DNA of 5,973 nt from Alphaproteobacteria bacterium (GCA_021732545.1 JAKFUW010000060.1:1-5973), one strand, 5' to 3'. Positions 1-5,856 are shown, counted from the first letter of the stretch. Numbers and translations are program-made. The notes: generated by a model from the letters alone, not told the origin.

Positions 1-651
1 GAGAGCGCGCAGCGGCGCATTTTGATCCAATATGCCAAGCGCCAGATGGGCAATAAAATCATGCAAAGCGAAAACACCCATCTGCCACTCAAGCTGAACA
101 CGGCGGGCGTGATTCCGCCGATTTTTGCCAGCTCCATTTTGTTGTTTCCGCTGACCATTGCCGGCTTTCAGGGCGCGGGTGGAGGCGGCTCGGAATGGCT
201 TCGCACCGTAACCGCCTATCTGGGCCACGGCCAACCGCTTTATATTGTGTTGTATGTCTCGATCATTATCTTTTTCAGCTTCTTTTACACGGCAGTGGTG
301 TTCAACCCTGAGGACACTGCTGAAAATCTGAAAAAGAATGGTGGATTCATTGCGGGTATTCGCCCAGGCAAGCACACGGCGGAATATCTCGATCATGTGC
401 TCACACGCCTAACCGTGGTTGGTGCGATTTATATCGCATTTGTGTGTACGGTACCTGAATTGTTGATTGCTAAATTCTCGATTCCTTTTTACCTTGGTGG
501 CACCAGCTTGATGATTGTGGTCAACGTGCTGATGGACTTTATCGCGCAGGTGCAATCGCATTTATTTGCGCACCAATATGAAGGTCTCATCAAAAAAGCA
601 CGTCTGCGGTCGGAAGGTAAACCCAAAGTGGCAGCCAAAAGAAAGCGTTAA
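1..651 (+). CDS. secY: Protein translocase subunit SecY, C-terminal half (5' end outside window)
   Basis: SecY is the channel-forming inner-membrane subunit of the SecYEG translocon, which moves unfolded preproteins across or into the membrane. The frame is open from base 1 and ends in TAA, giving 216 residues, about half of a typical 430-450 aa SecY. The window begins in the conserved QRRILIQYAKRQ stretch before TM7. TM7 lies near residues 35-57 (HLPLKLNTAGVIPPIFASS), TM8 near 80-101 (ending FYTAVVFNP), TM9 near 134-153 and TM10 near 162-181. The cytoplasmic loop between TM8 and TM9 carries GGFIAGIRPGKHTAEYLD, the loop that contacts SecA and the ribosome. The tail is basic (ending AAKRKR). 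The true start is upstream of the window; the first possible start codons here lie inside the protein. adk follows after two bases, so the two are surely co-transcribed and probably translationally coupled. Identification is very secure. Confidence 0.98.
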   Translation, partial: ESAQRRILIQYAKRQMGNKIMQSENTHLPLKLNTAGVIPPIFASSILLFPLTIAGFQGAGGGGSEWLRTVTAYLGHGQPLYIVLYVSIIIFFSFFYTAVVFNPEDTAENLKKNGGFIAGIRPGKHTAEYLDHVLTRLTVVGAIYIAFVCTVPELLIAKFSIPFYLGGTSLMIVVNVLMDFIAQVQSHLFAHQYEGLIKKARLRSEGKPKVAAKRKR

Positions 652-653
652 CG

Positions 654-1301
654 ATGAATCTGATATTGTTAGGCCCGCCTGGCGCAGGTAAAGGAACTCA
701 ATCCGATTGGTTGCGCGATACTTACAATCTGCGCAAACTCGCCACGGGCGATATTCTGCGTGAAGCGGCTGCATCGGGATCCGATCTTGGCAATCACGTC
801 AAAGAGATCATGGCCAGCGGCAAGCTGGTATCCGATGATATCATGATTAACCTGATTCGTGAATGTATCAGCGCGCCCAGTAGCGCCAATGGCTTTATCC
901 TCGATGGTTTTCCGCGCACGCTGGCGCAGGCCGAAGCGCTTGATACCATGCTCAAAGAAGAAGGCAAAAAACTCAATCATGTGATTGAGCTGGAAGTGGA
1001 TGACGCGATTTTGGTGGGTCGGATTTCGGGGCGTTATTCATGCGCGAAATGTGGTGCGGGTTACCATGATGATTATCGCAAGCCTGCTAAAGTTGGTGTA
1101 TGCGATAGTTGCGGCAGTGTCGAGTTTTCACGCCGCGAGGATGACAACGCCTCCACCGTATCTAAGCGGCTGGAAGGCTATCACGCCATGACCGCACCGC
1201 TGCTGCCCTATTACGAAACGCGTGGCATTTTGAAATCGGTTGACGGCATGGCAGGCATTGATGAAGTCAGCCGCCAGCTAAAAGCCATTCTGGCCGCCTG
1301 A
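654..1301 (+). CDS. adk: Adenylate kinase, long form with zinc-binding LID
   Basis: Cytoplasmic adenylate kinase interconverts ATP + AMP and 2 ADP. The 215-aa length fits the long bacterial class. Visible motifs are the P-loop GPPGAGKGTQ (residues 7-16), the AMP-site ATGD (30-33) and DGFPRTLAQAE (84-94), and the RREDDN motif (160-165) with R172 in the following SKRL. The LID (about 126-163) holds two CxxC pairs, C130/C133 and C150/C153, which in this family bind a structural zinc. The ATG lies two bases after the secY TAA. There is no convincing Shine-Dalgarno sequence of its own, only a purine-rich AAAGAAAG inside the secY end, so translation probably depends on ribosomes finishing secY. Placement after secY is standard in alphaproteobacteria. 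In most relatives rpsM follows, but here the operon is interrupted by a convergent gene. The stop is TGA. Confidence 0.98.
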   Translation: MNLILLGPPGAGKGTQSDWLRDTYNLRKLATGDILREAAASGSDLGNHVKEIMASGKLVSDDIMINLIRECISAPSSANGFILDGFPRTLAQAEALDTMLKEEGKKLNHVIELEVDDAILVGRISGRYSCAKCGAGYHDDYRKPAKVGVCDSCGSVEFSRREDDNASTVSKRLEGYHAMTAPLLPYYETRGILKSVDGMAGIDEVSRQLKAILAA

Positions 1302-1329
1302 TTTTTGATATATAGTAAATCCCAAGTTT

Positions 1330-1431
1330 GTCATTGCGAGCGGGCACGAGTGCCAAGCGAAGCAATCCATTGTGGTAGGCATACAGATAAGATGGATTGC
1401 CACGGCGCCCAAAAAGTCGCCTCGCAATGAC
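1330..1431. repeat. Nested palindromic intergenic repeat between adk and the convergent terC-like gene
   Basis: The 102-bp element starts gtcattgcgag (1330-1340) and ends ctcgcaatgac (1421-1431), a perfect 11-bp inverted repeat. Inside it a second perfect pair, gcaatccat (1362-1370) and atggattgc (1392-1400), encloses a 21-bp loop. A small stem ggcac/gtgcc (1343-1347/1350-1354) lies in the left half. This layout resembles the dispersed CATTGCGAG...CGCAATGAC palindromic repeats known from many proteobacterial genomes, including Rickettsiales and Legionella-type bacteria. It contains no ORF. It lies between two convergent 3' ends and has no long T-run, so it may act as an RNA 3'-end barrier rather than as a classical terminator. 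Family membership is from memory; the pairing is read directly. Confidence 0.85.
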
Positions 1432-1465
1432 GACGGTAAAAATGTGGAACTTTTAAGTTAAGTTG

Positions 1466-3010
1466 TTATACAATCTCAGGCGTGACCAGCACTTTTTCGA
1501 TGCGATTGCGATCCATCTCGGTGACTTCAAATCGGATCTCGTTCCACACAAAACTATCCTGCGTGTTGGGCAGATGCCCTAGGTGAAAAATAATAAATCC
1601 GCCGAGTGTGTGAAATTCGTTTTTTTCGCCCATCAGCTTCACATTCAAAAGCTCTTCCACCTCGTGAATGGCGAGGCCTCCATCGAGTTGCCAGCTGCCA
1701 TCGTCGCGCTGAACGCCTTCAAAATCTTCACGAAATTTCGGCTCAGGCAAGGTGCCTACAATCGCCTCCATTATGTCTTTGAGGGTGACAATGCCTTGCA
1801 GCGAGCCATATTCATCGACCACCATGGCAAAGCCCAGCGTGGATTGTTTGAAACGCTCAAGCGCCGTCAGCACCGTAATGCTTTCAGGTATGGTAATTGG
1901 CTGTTGCATGAGGTTTACTAGGCTTTTGTGATCTGTTAAGTGCAACAACAATTCTTTGACCGTGAGAATACCCAGCGGTTGATCGATGCTGCCCTCGCAC
2001 AGTGGGTAGCGCGAATGGCGTGAATCGCGTATTTTCGATTGAATCGAATCGCGTGGCTCGTTCACATCAATCCACACAATATCGCGCCTGTGTGTCATCA
2101 CGGAGGCGATGTTGATATCGCGCAGCCGCATCACGCGGGCAAACATCCGCATTTCTTCCGCATCAAACACGGGGCTTTGGGCATCGCCTGCCACAATGTC
2201 TTCGATTTCGGTGGGAACCGCAGCCGATGCCGCCTTGCCTCCCAATAAGCGCAACACGGCTTCGGCGGTGCGGTCGCGCAGGGTCATGTTATTATAAATG
2301 CGGGTGCGTTTGCTGCGCGCAAATTGATTGAAGGCCTCGACCAAGATCGAAAAACCAATCGCCGCATAGAGATAGCCCTTAGGGATATGCACGCCCACGC
2401 CATCGGCAATGAGGCTGAATCCAATCATCATCAAAAAACCTAAGCATAAAATAATGACGGTGGGGCGCGCATTCACAAACTGCGTGAGCGGCCTGCTCGC
2501 AATCATCATGATGATCATGGCAATGATCACGGCGGCCATCATCACCGACAGATGATTGGCCATGCCCACGGCGGTAATCACCGAATCGATGGAAAACACC
2601 GCATCCAGCACCACAATTTGCGCAACCACCGTATTAAATGACGCATAGACGGGCTGCCCAGATGCTTCGTGATGACGGCTTTCCAACCGTTCATGCAGCT
2701 CTTTGGTGGCTTTGAATAATAAAAACATGCCGCCGCCGATAAAAATCAAATCACGGCCAGAGAAGGTATGATCTACAATGGTCATGATGGGTTCAGTCAG
2801 CGTGACCAGCCACGAAATGCTGGCGAGCAAAATCAGGCGCATCACCAGCGCCAGGCTTAAGCCAATCAGGCGGGCTTTGTCGCGTTGATGGGGGGGGAGT
2901 TTATCGGCTAAAATCGCGATAAAAACCAGATTATCAATGCCCAGCACCACCTCAAGCAAAATGAGGGTTGAGAGTCCGATGAGTGCGGTAGGGTCTGTGA
3001 GCCATTCCAT
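1466..3010 (-). CDS. TerC-family membrane protein with CBS pair and CorC/HlyC domain (YoaE-like)
   Basis: Predicted inner-membrane protein of 514 aa, close in length and layout to E. coli YoaE. Residues 1-230 form the TerC domain: hydrophobic segments with LEVVLGIDNLVF (E20, D26, N27) and VVLDAVFSIDSVITAVGM (D136, D142), whose acidic residues in membrane segments suggest metal-ion handling. Residues about 300-420 form a CBS pair, ending VVDEYGSLQGIVTLKDIMEAIVG. Residues about 430-514 are a CorC/HlyC transporter-associated domain. Family work links TerC proteins to tellurite resistance or to manganese export; the substrate here is unknown. The frame is open to 3073, but the start MEWLTDP at 3010 matches relatives, and the 21 extra residues upstream do not look conserved. 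Neither start has a clear Shine-Dalgarno sequence. The gene runs against its neighbours, converging on adk and diverging from rpsM, and splits a normally continuous block. The stop is TAA. Confidence 0.93.
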   Translation of the reverse strand: MEWLTDPTALIGLSTLILLEVVLGIDNLVFIAILADKLPPHQRDKARLIGLSLALVMRLILLASISWLVTLTEPIMTIVDHTFSGRDLIFIGGGMFLLFKATKELHERLESRHHEASGQPVYASFNTVVAQIVVLDAVFSIDSVITAVGMANHLSVMMAAVIIAMIIMMIASRPLTQFVNARPTVIILCLGFLMMIGFSLIADGVGVHIPKGYLYAAIGFSILVEAFNQFARSKRTRIYNNMTLRDRTAEAVLRLLGGKAASAAVPTEIEDIVAGDAQSPVFDAEEMRMFARVMRLRDINIASVMTHRRDIVWIDVNEPRDSIQSKIRDSRHSRYPLCEGSIDQPLGILTVKELLLHLTDHKSLVNLMQQPITIPESITVLTALERFKQSTLGFAMVVDEYGSLQGIVTLKDIMEAIVGTLPEPKFREDFEGVQRDDGSWQLDGGLAIHEVEELLNVKLMGEKNEFHTLGGFIIFHLGHLPNTQDSFVWNEIRFEVTEMDRNRIEKVLVTPEIV

Positions 3011-3123
3011 GATTGTATGACACATAAAGCAAAAGCAGCCTATTTGTCTAAGCTGAATTTGTGTTTTCAGCATATTTTATTGAGAGCAGTAAATAGTGTG
3101 CTGATATTTTTAGCAAATAAGCG

Positions 3124-3151
3124 TTGACATCTTCGGGTTTCCTCGTATATT
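3124..3151 (+). promoter_or_regulatory. Sigma70-type promoter for rpsM and downstream genes
   Basis: A perfect -35 box TTGACA (3124-3129) is followed, after a 16-bp spacer, by a -10 box TATATT (3146-3151, five of six matches to TATAAT). Transcription would start near 3158, leaving a leader of about 80 nt before rpsM. It lies just where one is needed, because the opposite-strand terC-like gene cuts rpsM off from the secY-adk transcript. Inferred from sequence only. Confidence 0.75.
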
Positions 3152-3156
3152 TCCGC

Positions 3157-3174
3157 CTCCTGTTTGCGCAGGAG
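3157..3174 (+). other. Hairpin in the rpsM leader
   Basis: ctcctg (3157-3162) pairs with caggag (3169-3174) around a 6-nt loop, and a run of eight A follows. It sits at or just after the predicted transcription start. The trailing A-run means it is not an intrinsic terminator on this strand. It could protect the transcript's 5' end or take part in leader control, but no function can be read from it. Confidence 0.5.
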
Positions 3175-3229
3175 AAAAAAAATTAGTGTGATAAAACAAG
3201 TGTTTATCTCGTGTATAAAGCAACCTTTT

Positions 3230-3234
3230 AGGAG
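3230..3234 (+). promoter_or_regulatory. Ribosome binding site of rpsM
   Basis: AGGAG lies six bases before the rpsM ATG at 3241, an ideal match and spacing. It settles the start codon. Confidence 0.85.
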
Positions 3235-3240
3235 TGTAGC

Positions 3241-3609
3241 ATGGCTCGTATCGCCGGCGTTAATATTCCGACCGGTAAGCGCATTGATATTGCGCTCACT
3301 TATATTCATGGCATCGGTCGAGCCAAAGCATCAGAAATTCTGGAAAAAACCGGTATCGCACCTGCGCGCCGCACCCACGATCTGACAGACGCGGAAGTGA
3401 TTCGCCTGCGCGAATCCATCGATGCGGATTACACTGTGGAAGGCGATCTGCGCCGCGAAGTATCGATGAATATTAAACGCTTGGTGGATCTGGGTTGCTA
3501 TCGCGGCCTGCGTCACCGTAAGCGTCTTCCTGTGCGCGGTCAACGCACTCATACCAACGCGCGCACGCGCAAAGGCAAAGCGGTGGCTATTGCCGGTAAG
3601 AAAAAATAG
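3241..3609 (+). CDS. rpsM: 30S ribosomal protein S13
   Basis: S13 sits in the head of the small ribosomal subunit and contacts P-site tRNA and the large subunit through intersubunit bridges. The 122-aa product is normal length. It begins MARIAGVNIP, carries YIHGIGRAKA in the helix-two-turn-helix region, then CYRGLRHRKRLPVRGQRT (about residues 87-104) and NARTRKGKAVAIAGKKK at the basic C-terminus that reaches into the tRNA site. The start is fixed by AGGAG six bases upstream and by homology. It ends in TAG (3607-3609). This matters because the next gene, rpsK, has a TAG within its frame: if TAG were read as sense here, S13 would gain 85 residues, ending at the TGA at 3862-3864. rpsK follows after 14 bp. 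The promoter in the preceding spacer probably drives rpsM-rpsK-rpoA-rplQ. Confidence 0.98.
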   Translation: MARIAGVNIPTGKRIDIALTYIHGIGRAKASEILEKTGIAPARRTHDLTDAEVIRLRESIDADYTVEGDLRREVSMNIKRLVDLGCYRGLRHRKRLPVRGQRTHTNARTRKGKAVAIAGKKK

Positions 3610-3615
3610 GAAGGA
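3610..3615 (+). promoter_or_regulatory. Ribosome binding site of rpsK
   Basis: GAAGGA begins right after the rpsM TAG and lies eight bases before the rpsK ATG at 3624. The good match and spacing indicate that rpsK translation still initiates normally despite the internal stop. Confidence 0.75.
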
Positions 3616-3623
3616 CCTAAATC

Positions 3624-4016
3624 ATGGCTAAAGCAAAAGCAGAGATTGTTAAGAAAAAAGACAAAAAAACGGTTCCATCCGGTGTGGCGCACGTTAATTC
3701 GTCTTTCAACAACACCATCATCACCATCACCGACCCATTCGGCAATTAGCTGGCATGGTCTTCGGCGGGTGCAAACGGGTTTAAAGGTTCGCGCAAATCC
3801 ACGCCCTATGCGGCGCAGATTGCAGCCGAAATTGCAGGCCGCAAGGCGCTGGAATATGGTATGAAAACGTTGGAAGTGTTGGTGAAAGGCCCGGGATCCG
3901 GGCGTGAATCGGCATTGCGCGCACTGTCTGCGGTGGGTTTCACCATCACCTCGATTCGTGATGTGACCCCTGTTCCGCACAATGGCTGCCGCCCTCCTAA
4001 GCGTCGCCGCGTATAA
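3624..4016 (+). CDS. rpsK: 30S ribosomal protein S11, interrupted by in-frame TAG at codon 42
   Basis: S11 is an essential protein of the 30S platform, where it helps shape the mRNA exit region. The frame from ATG 3624 to TAA 4014-4016 has 131 codons including the final stop, close to E. coli S11 (129 aa), but codon 42 is TAG (3747-3749). Before it reads GVAHVNSSFNNTIITITD (20-37) and PFGN. After it come LAWSSAGANGFKGSRKSTPY, then VKGPGSGRESALRAL and the C-terminus PHNGCRPPKRRRV. All S11 signatures are kept and no frameshift or other decay is seen. The TAG falls at the variable residue after GN (Ala41 in E. coli). One base change from CAG, TTG, TCG or another sense codon would explain it. No in-frame ATG follows until about 3859, so reinitiation could not restore S11. 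The likeliest explanation is a sequence error or recent mutation; suppression or local recoding is possible but unproven. Confidence 0.93.
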
Positions 4017-4030
4017 AGATTGAAGTGGTT

Positions 4031-4156
4031 AGAGTCGAGAGTCTAGAATCTAGATTTTAACCGAGTGAAGTTCACGAAAAAAGGGGAAGAGATAACAGCG
4101 TTTTGAGTTAGAGGCCATTTGACTTCCTCGACTCTCGATTCTCGACTCTCGACTCT
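4031..4156. repeat. Inverted repeat made of 7-bp tandem units, rpsK-rpoA spacer
   Basis: The right arm holds four tandem heptamers: cgactct (4129-4135), cgattct (4136-4142), cgactct (4143-4149) and cgactct (4150-4156). The left arm (4031-4054) holds their complements agagtcg, agagtct, agaatct and a partial unit. Over 24 bp the arms (4031-4054 against 4133-4156) pair at 22 positions. The 78-bp loop is not repetitive, apart from a short palindrome gtgaa-g-ttcac (4065-4075). The element ends seven bases before the rpoA Shine-Dalgarno sequence. It resembles the short tandemly repeated heptamers known from some bacteria, notably cyanobacteria; that comparison is from memory. Confidence 0.85.
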
Positions 4157-4162
4157 TCTACG

Positions 4163-4169
4163 AAAAGGA
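4163..4169 (+). promoter_or_regulatory. Ribosome binding site of rpoA
   Basis: AAAAGGA lies ten bases before the rpoA ATG at 4180 and begins seven bases after the right arm of the heptamer inverted repeat. It is a moderate match with rather long spacing. Confidence 0.6.
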
Positions 4170-4179
4170 AAAAGCACCT

Positions 4180-5202
4180 ATGTCGATGTTGAATAAAAAC
4201 TGGAAAGACATGATCAAGCCACAAAAACTTGATATTAAAACTGCAAAACATGACAACCGTCGTGCGACGGTTGTGGCAGAACCGCTCGAGCGCGGATTTG
4301 GGATTACGCTGGGCGTGGCGCTGCGCCGCGTGTTGCTGTCATCGCTGCAGGGCGCGTCGGTGACTGCGGTGAAAATTGATAATGTCTTGCATGAGTTCTC
4401 AGCCGTATCGGGTGTGCGTGAAGATGTCACCAACATGATCTTGAATATCAAGGATCTGAAACTGCGTGCCCACAGCCCTGAGCGCAAAAAAATGTGGCTC
4501 AAAGCCACCGAGCCTGGCGAAGTGACCGCTGGCATGATCCAGACCGATTCCGATGTGGAAGTGATCAACAAAGACATGGTGATCTGTCACCTCGATAAAG
4601 GCTCAACGCTCAACATGGAACTGACTGTGGAAGTGGGCAAAGGCTATGTGCCTGCCTCGCAAAACCGCCCGGCAGACGCACCAATCGGCCTGATCCCTGT
4701 GGATGCGATTTTCTCGCCCGTGCTCAAAGTGGCATATCGCGTGGAAAATGCTCGCGTGGGCCAACGTACCGATTATGATAAACTCATCATGGACATCGAA
4801 ACCGATGGTTCGATCATGCCGGAAGATGCGGTGGCTTTGGCTGCGCGCATTCTGCAAGATCAACTCAATCTGTTTGTGAACTTTGAAGATATCCCAGAGG
4901 AAGCAGAGCGCGACAAGCGCGATGATTTGCCATTTAGCCCCTATCTGCTGAAAAAGGTTGATGAGTTGGAGCTTTCCGTGCGTTCAGCAAACTGCCTGAA
5001 AAACGATAACATCGTTTACATCGGCGATCTGGTTCAGAAAACTGAGAGCGAAATGCTCAAAACGCCAAACTTTGGCCGTAAATCACTGAACGAAATTAAA
5101 GATGTGCTTTCCAACATGGGCTTGCGCTTTGGTATGGATGTCAATGATTGGCCGCCAGAAAATATCGAAGACCTCGCTCGTCGTTTTGAAGACCCTTACT
5201 GA
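4180..5202 (+). CDS. rpoA: DNA-directed RNA polymerase subunit alpha
   Basis: RpoA dimerises to nucleate RNA polymerase assembly, and its C-terminal domain binds UP elements and activators. The 340-aa length is typical for alphaproteobacteria. The N-terminal domain (about 1-240) contains ERGFGITLGVALRRVLLSS (37-55), the dimer-interface helix, and later KVAYRVENARVGQRTDYDKL. A charged linker follows (EEAERDKRDDL, 240-250). The C-terminal domain (about 255-320) has LSVRSANCLKN and TPNFGRKSLNEIK. R268, N271, C272, K301, S302 and E305 match the E. coli DNA-contact set R265, N268, C269, K298, S299 and E302, so promoter contacts should be conserved. AAAAGGA upstream and homology support the ATG at 4180; the next ATG (MLNK) is less likely. 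It stops with TGA. It is flanked on both sides by heptamer inverted repeats, an unusual setting for this core gene. Confidence 0.98.
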   Translation: MSMLNKNWKDMIKPQKLDIKTAKHDNRRATVVAEPLERGFGITLGVALRRVLLSSLQGASVTAVKIDNVLHEFSAVSGVREDVTNMILNIKDLKLRAHSPERKKMWLKATEPGEVTAGMIQTDSDVEVINKDMVICHLDKGSTLNMELTVEVGKGYVPASQNRPADAPIGLIPVDAIFSPVLKVAYRVENARVGQRTDYDKLIMDIETDGSIMPEDAVALAARILQDQLNLFVNFEDIPEEAERDKRDDLPFSPYLLKKVDELELSVRSANCLKNDNIVYIGDLVQKTESEMLKTPNFGRKSLNEIKDVLSNMGLRFGMDVNDWPPENIEDLARRFEDPY

Positions 5203-5206
5203 AATA

Positions 5207-5275
5207 AGTCGCCAGTCACCAGTCGCCAGTTGGCGAATTCTGGAACTGGCAACTGGCAACTGGAGACTGGAGACT
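5207..5275. repeat. Second heptamer-unit inverted repeat, rpoA-rplQ spacer
   Basis: The left arm (5207-5231) is built of agtcgcc, agtcacc, agtcgcc and agtt. The right arm (5251-5275) is built of aactggc, aactgga, gactgga and gact, with one further aactggc at 5244-5250. Aligned as inverted repeats the 25-bp arms pair at 22 positions. The loop contains gaattc. AGTC or GACT recurs every 7 bp, as in the repeat before rpoA, but the remaining bases differ. The element fills nearly the whole 77-bp spacer and includes the presumed rplQ Shine-Dalgarno sequence. Confidence 0.85.
5269..5272 (+). promoter_or_regulatory. Ribosome binding site of rplQ, located inside the repeat arm
   Basis: GGAG lies seven bases before the rplQ ATG at 5280 and is the only good Shine-Dalgarno match there. 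It is part of a gactgga-gact unit in the right arm of the inverted repeat, so pairing with the left arm in mRNA would cover it. Regulation is inferred only. Confidence 0.65.
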
Positions 5276-5279
5276 CGTT

Positions 5280-5699
5280 ATGAGACATAAAATGAATGGC
5301 CGCAAACTCAACCGCACCTCATCGCACCGTAGAGCGATGTTTGCGAATATGGCGTGCGCACTGATTAAGCATGAGCAGATTTTTACCACGCTGCCCAAAG
5401 CAAAAGATTTGCGCCCTATCGTTGAAAAACTGATCACGCTGGGCAAAAAAGGTGATTTGTCGGCACGTCGCCAACTCATCGCTGAACTGCGCGATGAAGT
5501 GATGACCCGCAAGGTGATTGATGTGTTGGGTGTGCGTTATGCCGAGCGCAGCGGTGGTTACCTTCGCGTGCTCAAAGCGGGCTTCCGTTATGGCGACAAC
5601 GCACCGATGGCGATCATCGAATTTGTCGATCGCGATGAGTCTGCGCGCGGCCAGGATTCTGGCCCTGTGCAAGAGTGGGTTGAGACTGAGGCCGCATAA
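5280..5699 (+). CDS. rplQ: 50S ribosomal protein L17
   Basis: L17 is a large-subunit protein located near the peptide exit tunnel. The 139-aa product starts MRHKMNGRKLNRTSSHRRAM, the family N-terminus, which supports the ATG at 5280 over the later one at 5292. The core continues with KHEQIFTTLPKAKDLRPIVE, then EVMTRKVIDVLG and GGYLRVLKAGFRYGDNAPM, and ends at about residue 117 with IIEFVDRD. The last twenty or so residues form an acidic, low-conservation tail, an extension common in alphaproteobacterial L17. It stops with TAA and is followed 27 bases later by an intrinsic terminator, so it is the last gene of the operon. Its Shine-Dalgarno sequence lies within a repeat, which could make L17 translation depend on upstream ribosome traffic or RNA folding. 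Confidence 0.98.
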   Translation: MRHKMNGRKLNRTSSHRRAMFANMACALIKHEQIFTTLPKAKDLRPIVEKLITLGKKGDLSARRQLIAELRDEVMTRKVIDVLGVRYAERSGGYLRVLKAGFRYGDNAPMAIIEFVDRDESARGQDSGPVQEWVETEAA

Positions 5700-5726
5700 T
5701 TGATGCGGCGATATAGCAATGAAAGT

Positions 5727-5749
5727 GCAGCCACGCGCTGCCCTTTTTT
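5727..5749 (+). terminator. Intrinsic terminator after rplQ
   Basis: gcagc (5727-5731) pairs with gctgc (5737-5741) around a 5-nt loop cacgc, followed by CC and six T (5744-5749). The stem is short but GC-rich. Its position just after rplQ marks the end of the ribosomal operon. Confidence 0.75.
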
Positions 5750-5766
5750 GTATTAAGGAGAAAAAC

Positions 5767-5856
5767 ATGCGTATCAATAGCAATCCATATTCAGAAGATT
5801 GTCACCCCGCACTTGTTGCGGGATCTGGTGAAATATTGATGGAGATGCCGCAATAA
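5767..5856 (+). CDS. Small hypothetical ORF (29 aa), possibly a gene remnant cut by a palindromic repeat
   Basis: I do not recognise this protein. The ATG at 5767 has an excellent Shine-Dalgarno sequence, AAGGAG (5755-5760), six bases upstream, right after the operon terminator. The product begins MRINSNPYSEDCHPALVAGS and ends at TAA (5854-5856) after 29 residues. From residue 12 onward the coding sequence is inside the REP-like palindrome, so only about eleven residues could belong to an original gene. It has no signal peptide or known motif. It may be a real small protein, the 5' stub of a gene broken by repeat insertion, or chance. The strong ribosome binding site is the only positive evidence. 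Confidence 0.35.
   Translation: MRINSNPYSEDCHPALVAGSGEILMEMPQ

Noticed and set aside
3011..3073. Upstream start for the TerC-like gene, adding 21 residues
   Set aside because: The extra residues are cysteine-rich and unlike family N-termini. MEWLTDP at 3010 matches the usual YoaE-type start. No Shine-Dalgarno sequence favours the longer form.
3157..3182. Leader hairpin considered as an intrinsic terminator or attenuator
   Set aside because: On the + strand the stem is followed by A, not T. On the minus strand the T-run precedes the stem. Neither makes a terminator.
3067..3309. 80-codon minus-strand ORF across the rpsM promoter region
   Set aside because: It overlaps the rpsM start and promoter, has no recognisable motif, and is explained by chance in an AT-rich spacer plus antisense of rpsM.
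3607..3749. TAG reassigned to an amino acid genome-wide, or pyrrolysine in S11
   Set aside because: rpsM ends in TAG at the normal S13 C-terminus, no other conserved CDS here has an internal TAG, and S11 has no catalytic site that would call for pyrrolysine.
3646..3864. 72-codon ORF in another frame overlapping rpsK
   Set aside because: It is a shadow of rpsK. The S11 frame is conserved along its whole length, and this frame gives a proline/arginine-rich product with no recognisable family.
3549..3980. 143-codon minus-strand ORF opposite rpsK
   Set aside because: It is the antisense of the conserved S11 sequence. Its arginine/histidine/cysteine-rich composition is that of a shadow frame.
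4129..4156. Heptamer array considered as a CRISPR
   Set aside because: Units are 7 bp with no spacers, far from the CRISPR repeat-spacer layout.
5319..5783. 154-codon minus-strand ORF opposite rplQ
   Set aside because: It is the antisense of L17, with no motif of its own, and it spans the operon terminator.
5781..5790. The agcaatccat string seen both at 1361-1370 and at 5779-5788
   Set aside because: It is a ten-base match with no palindromic partner at the second site; most likely chance.
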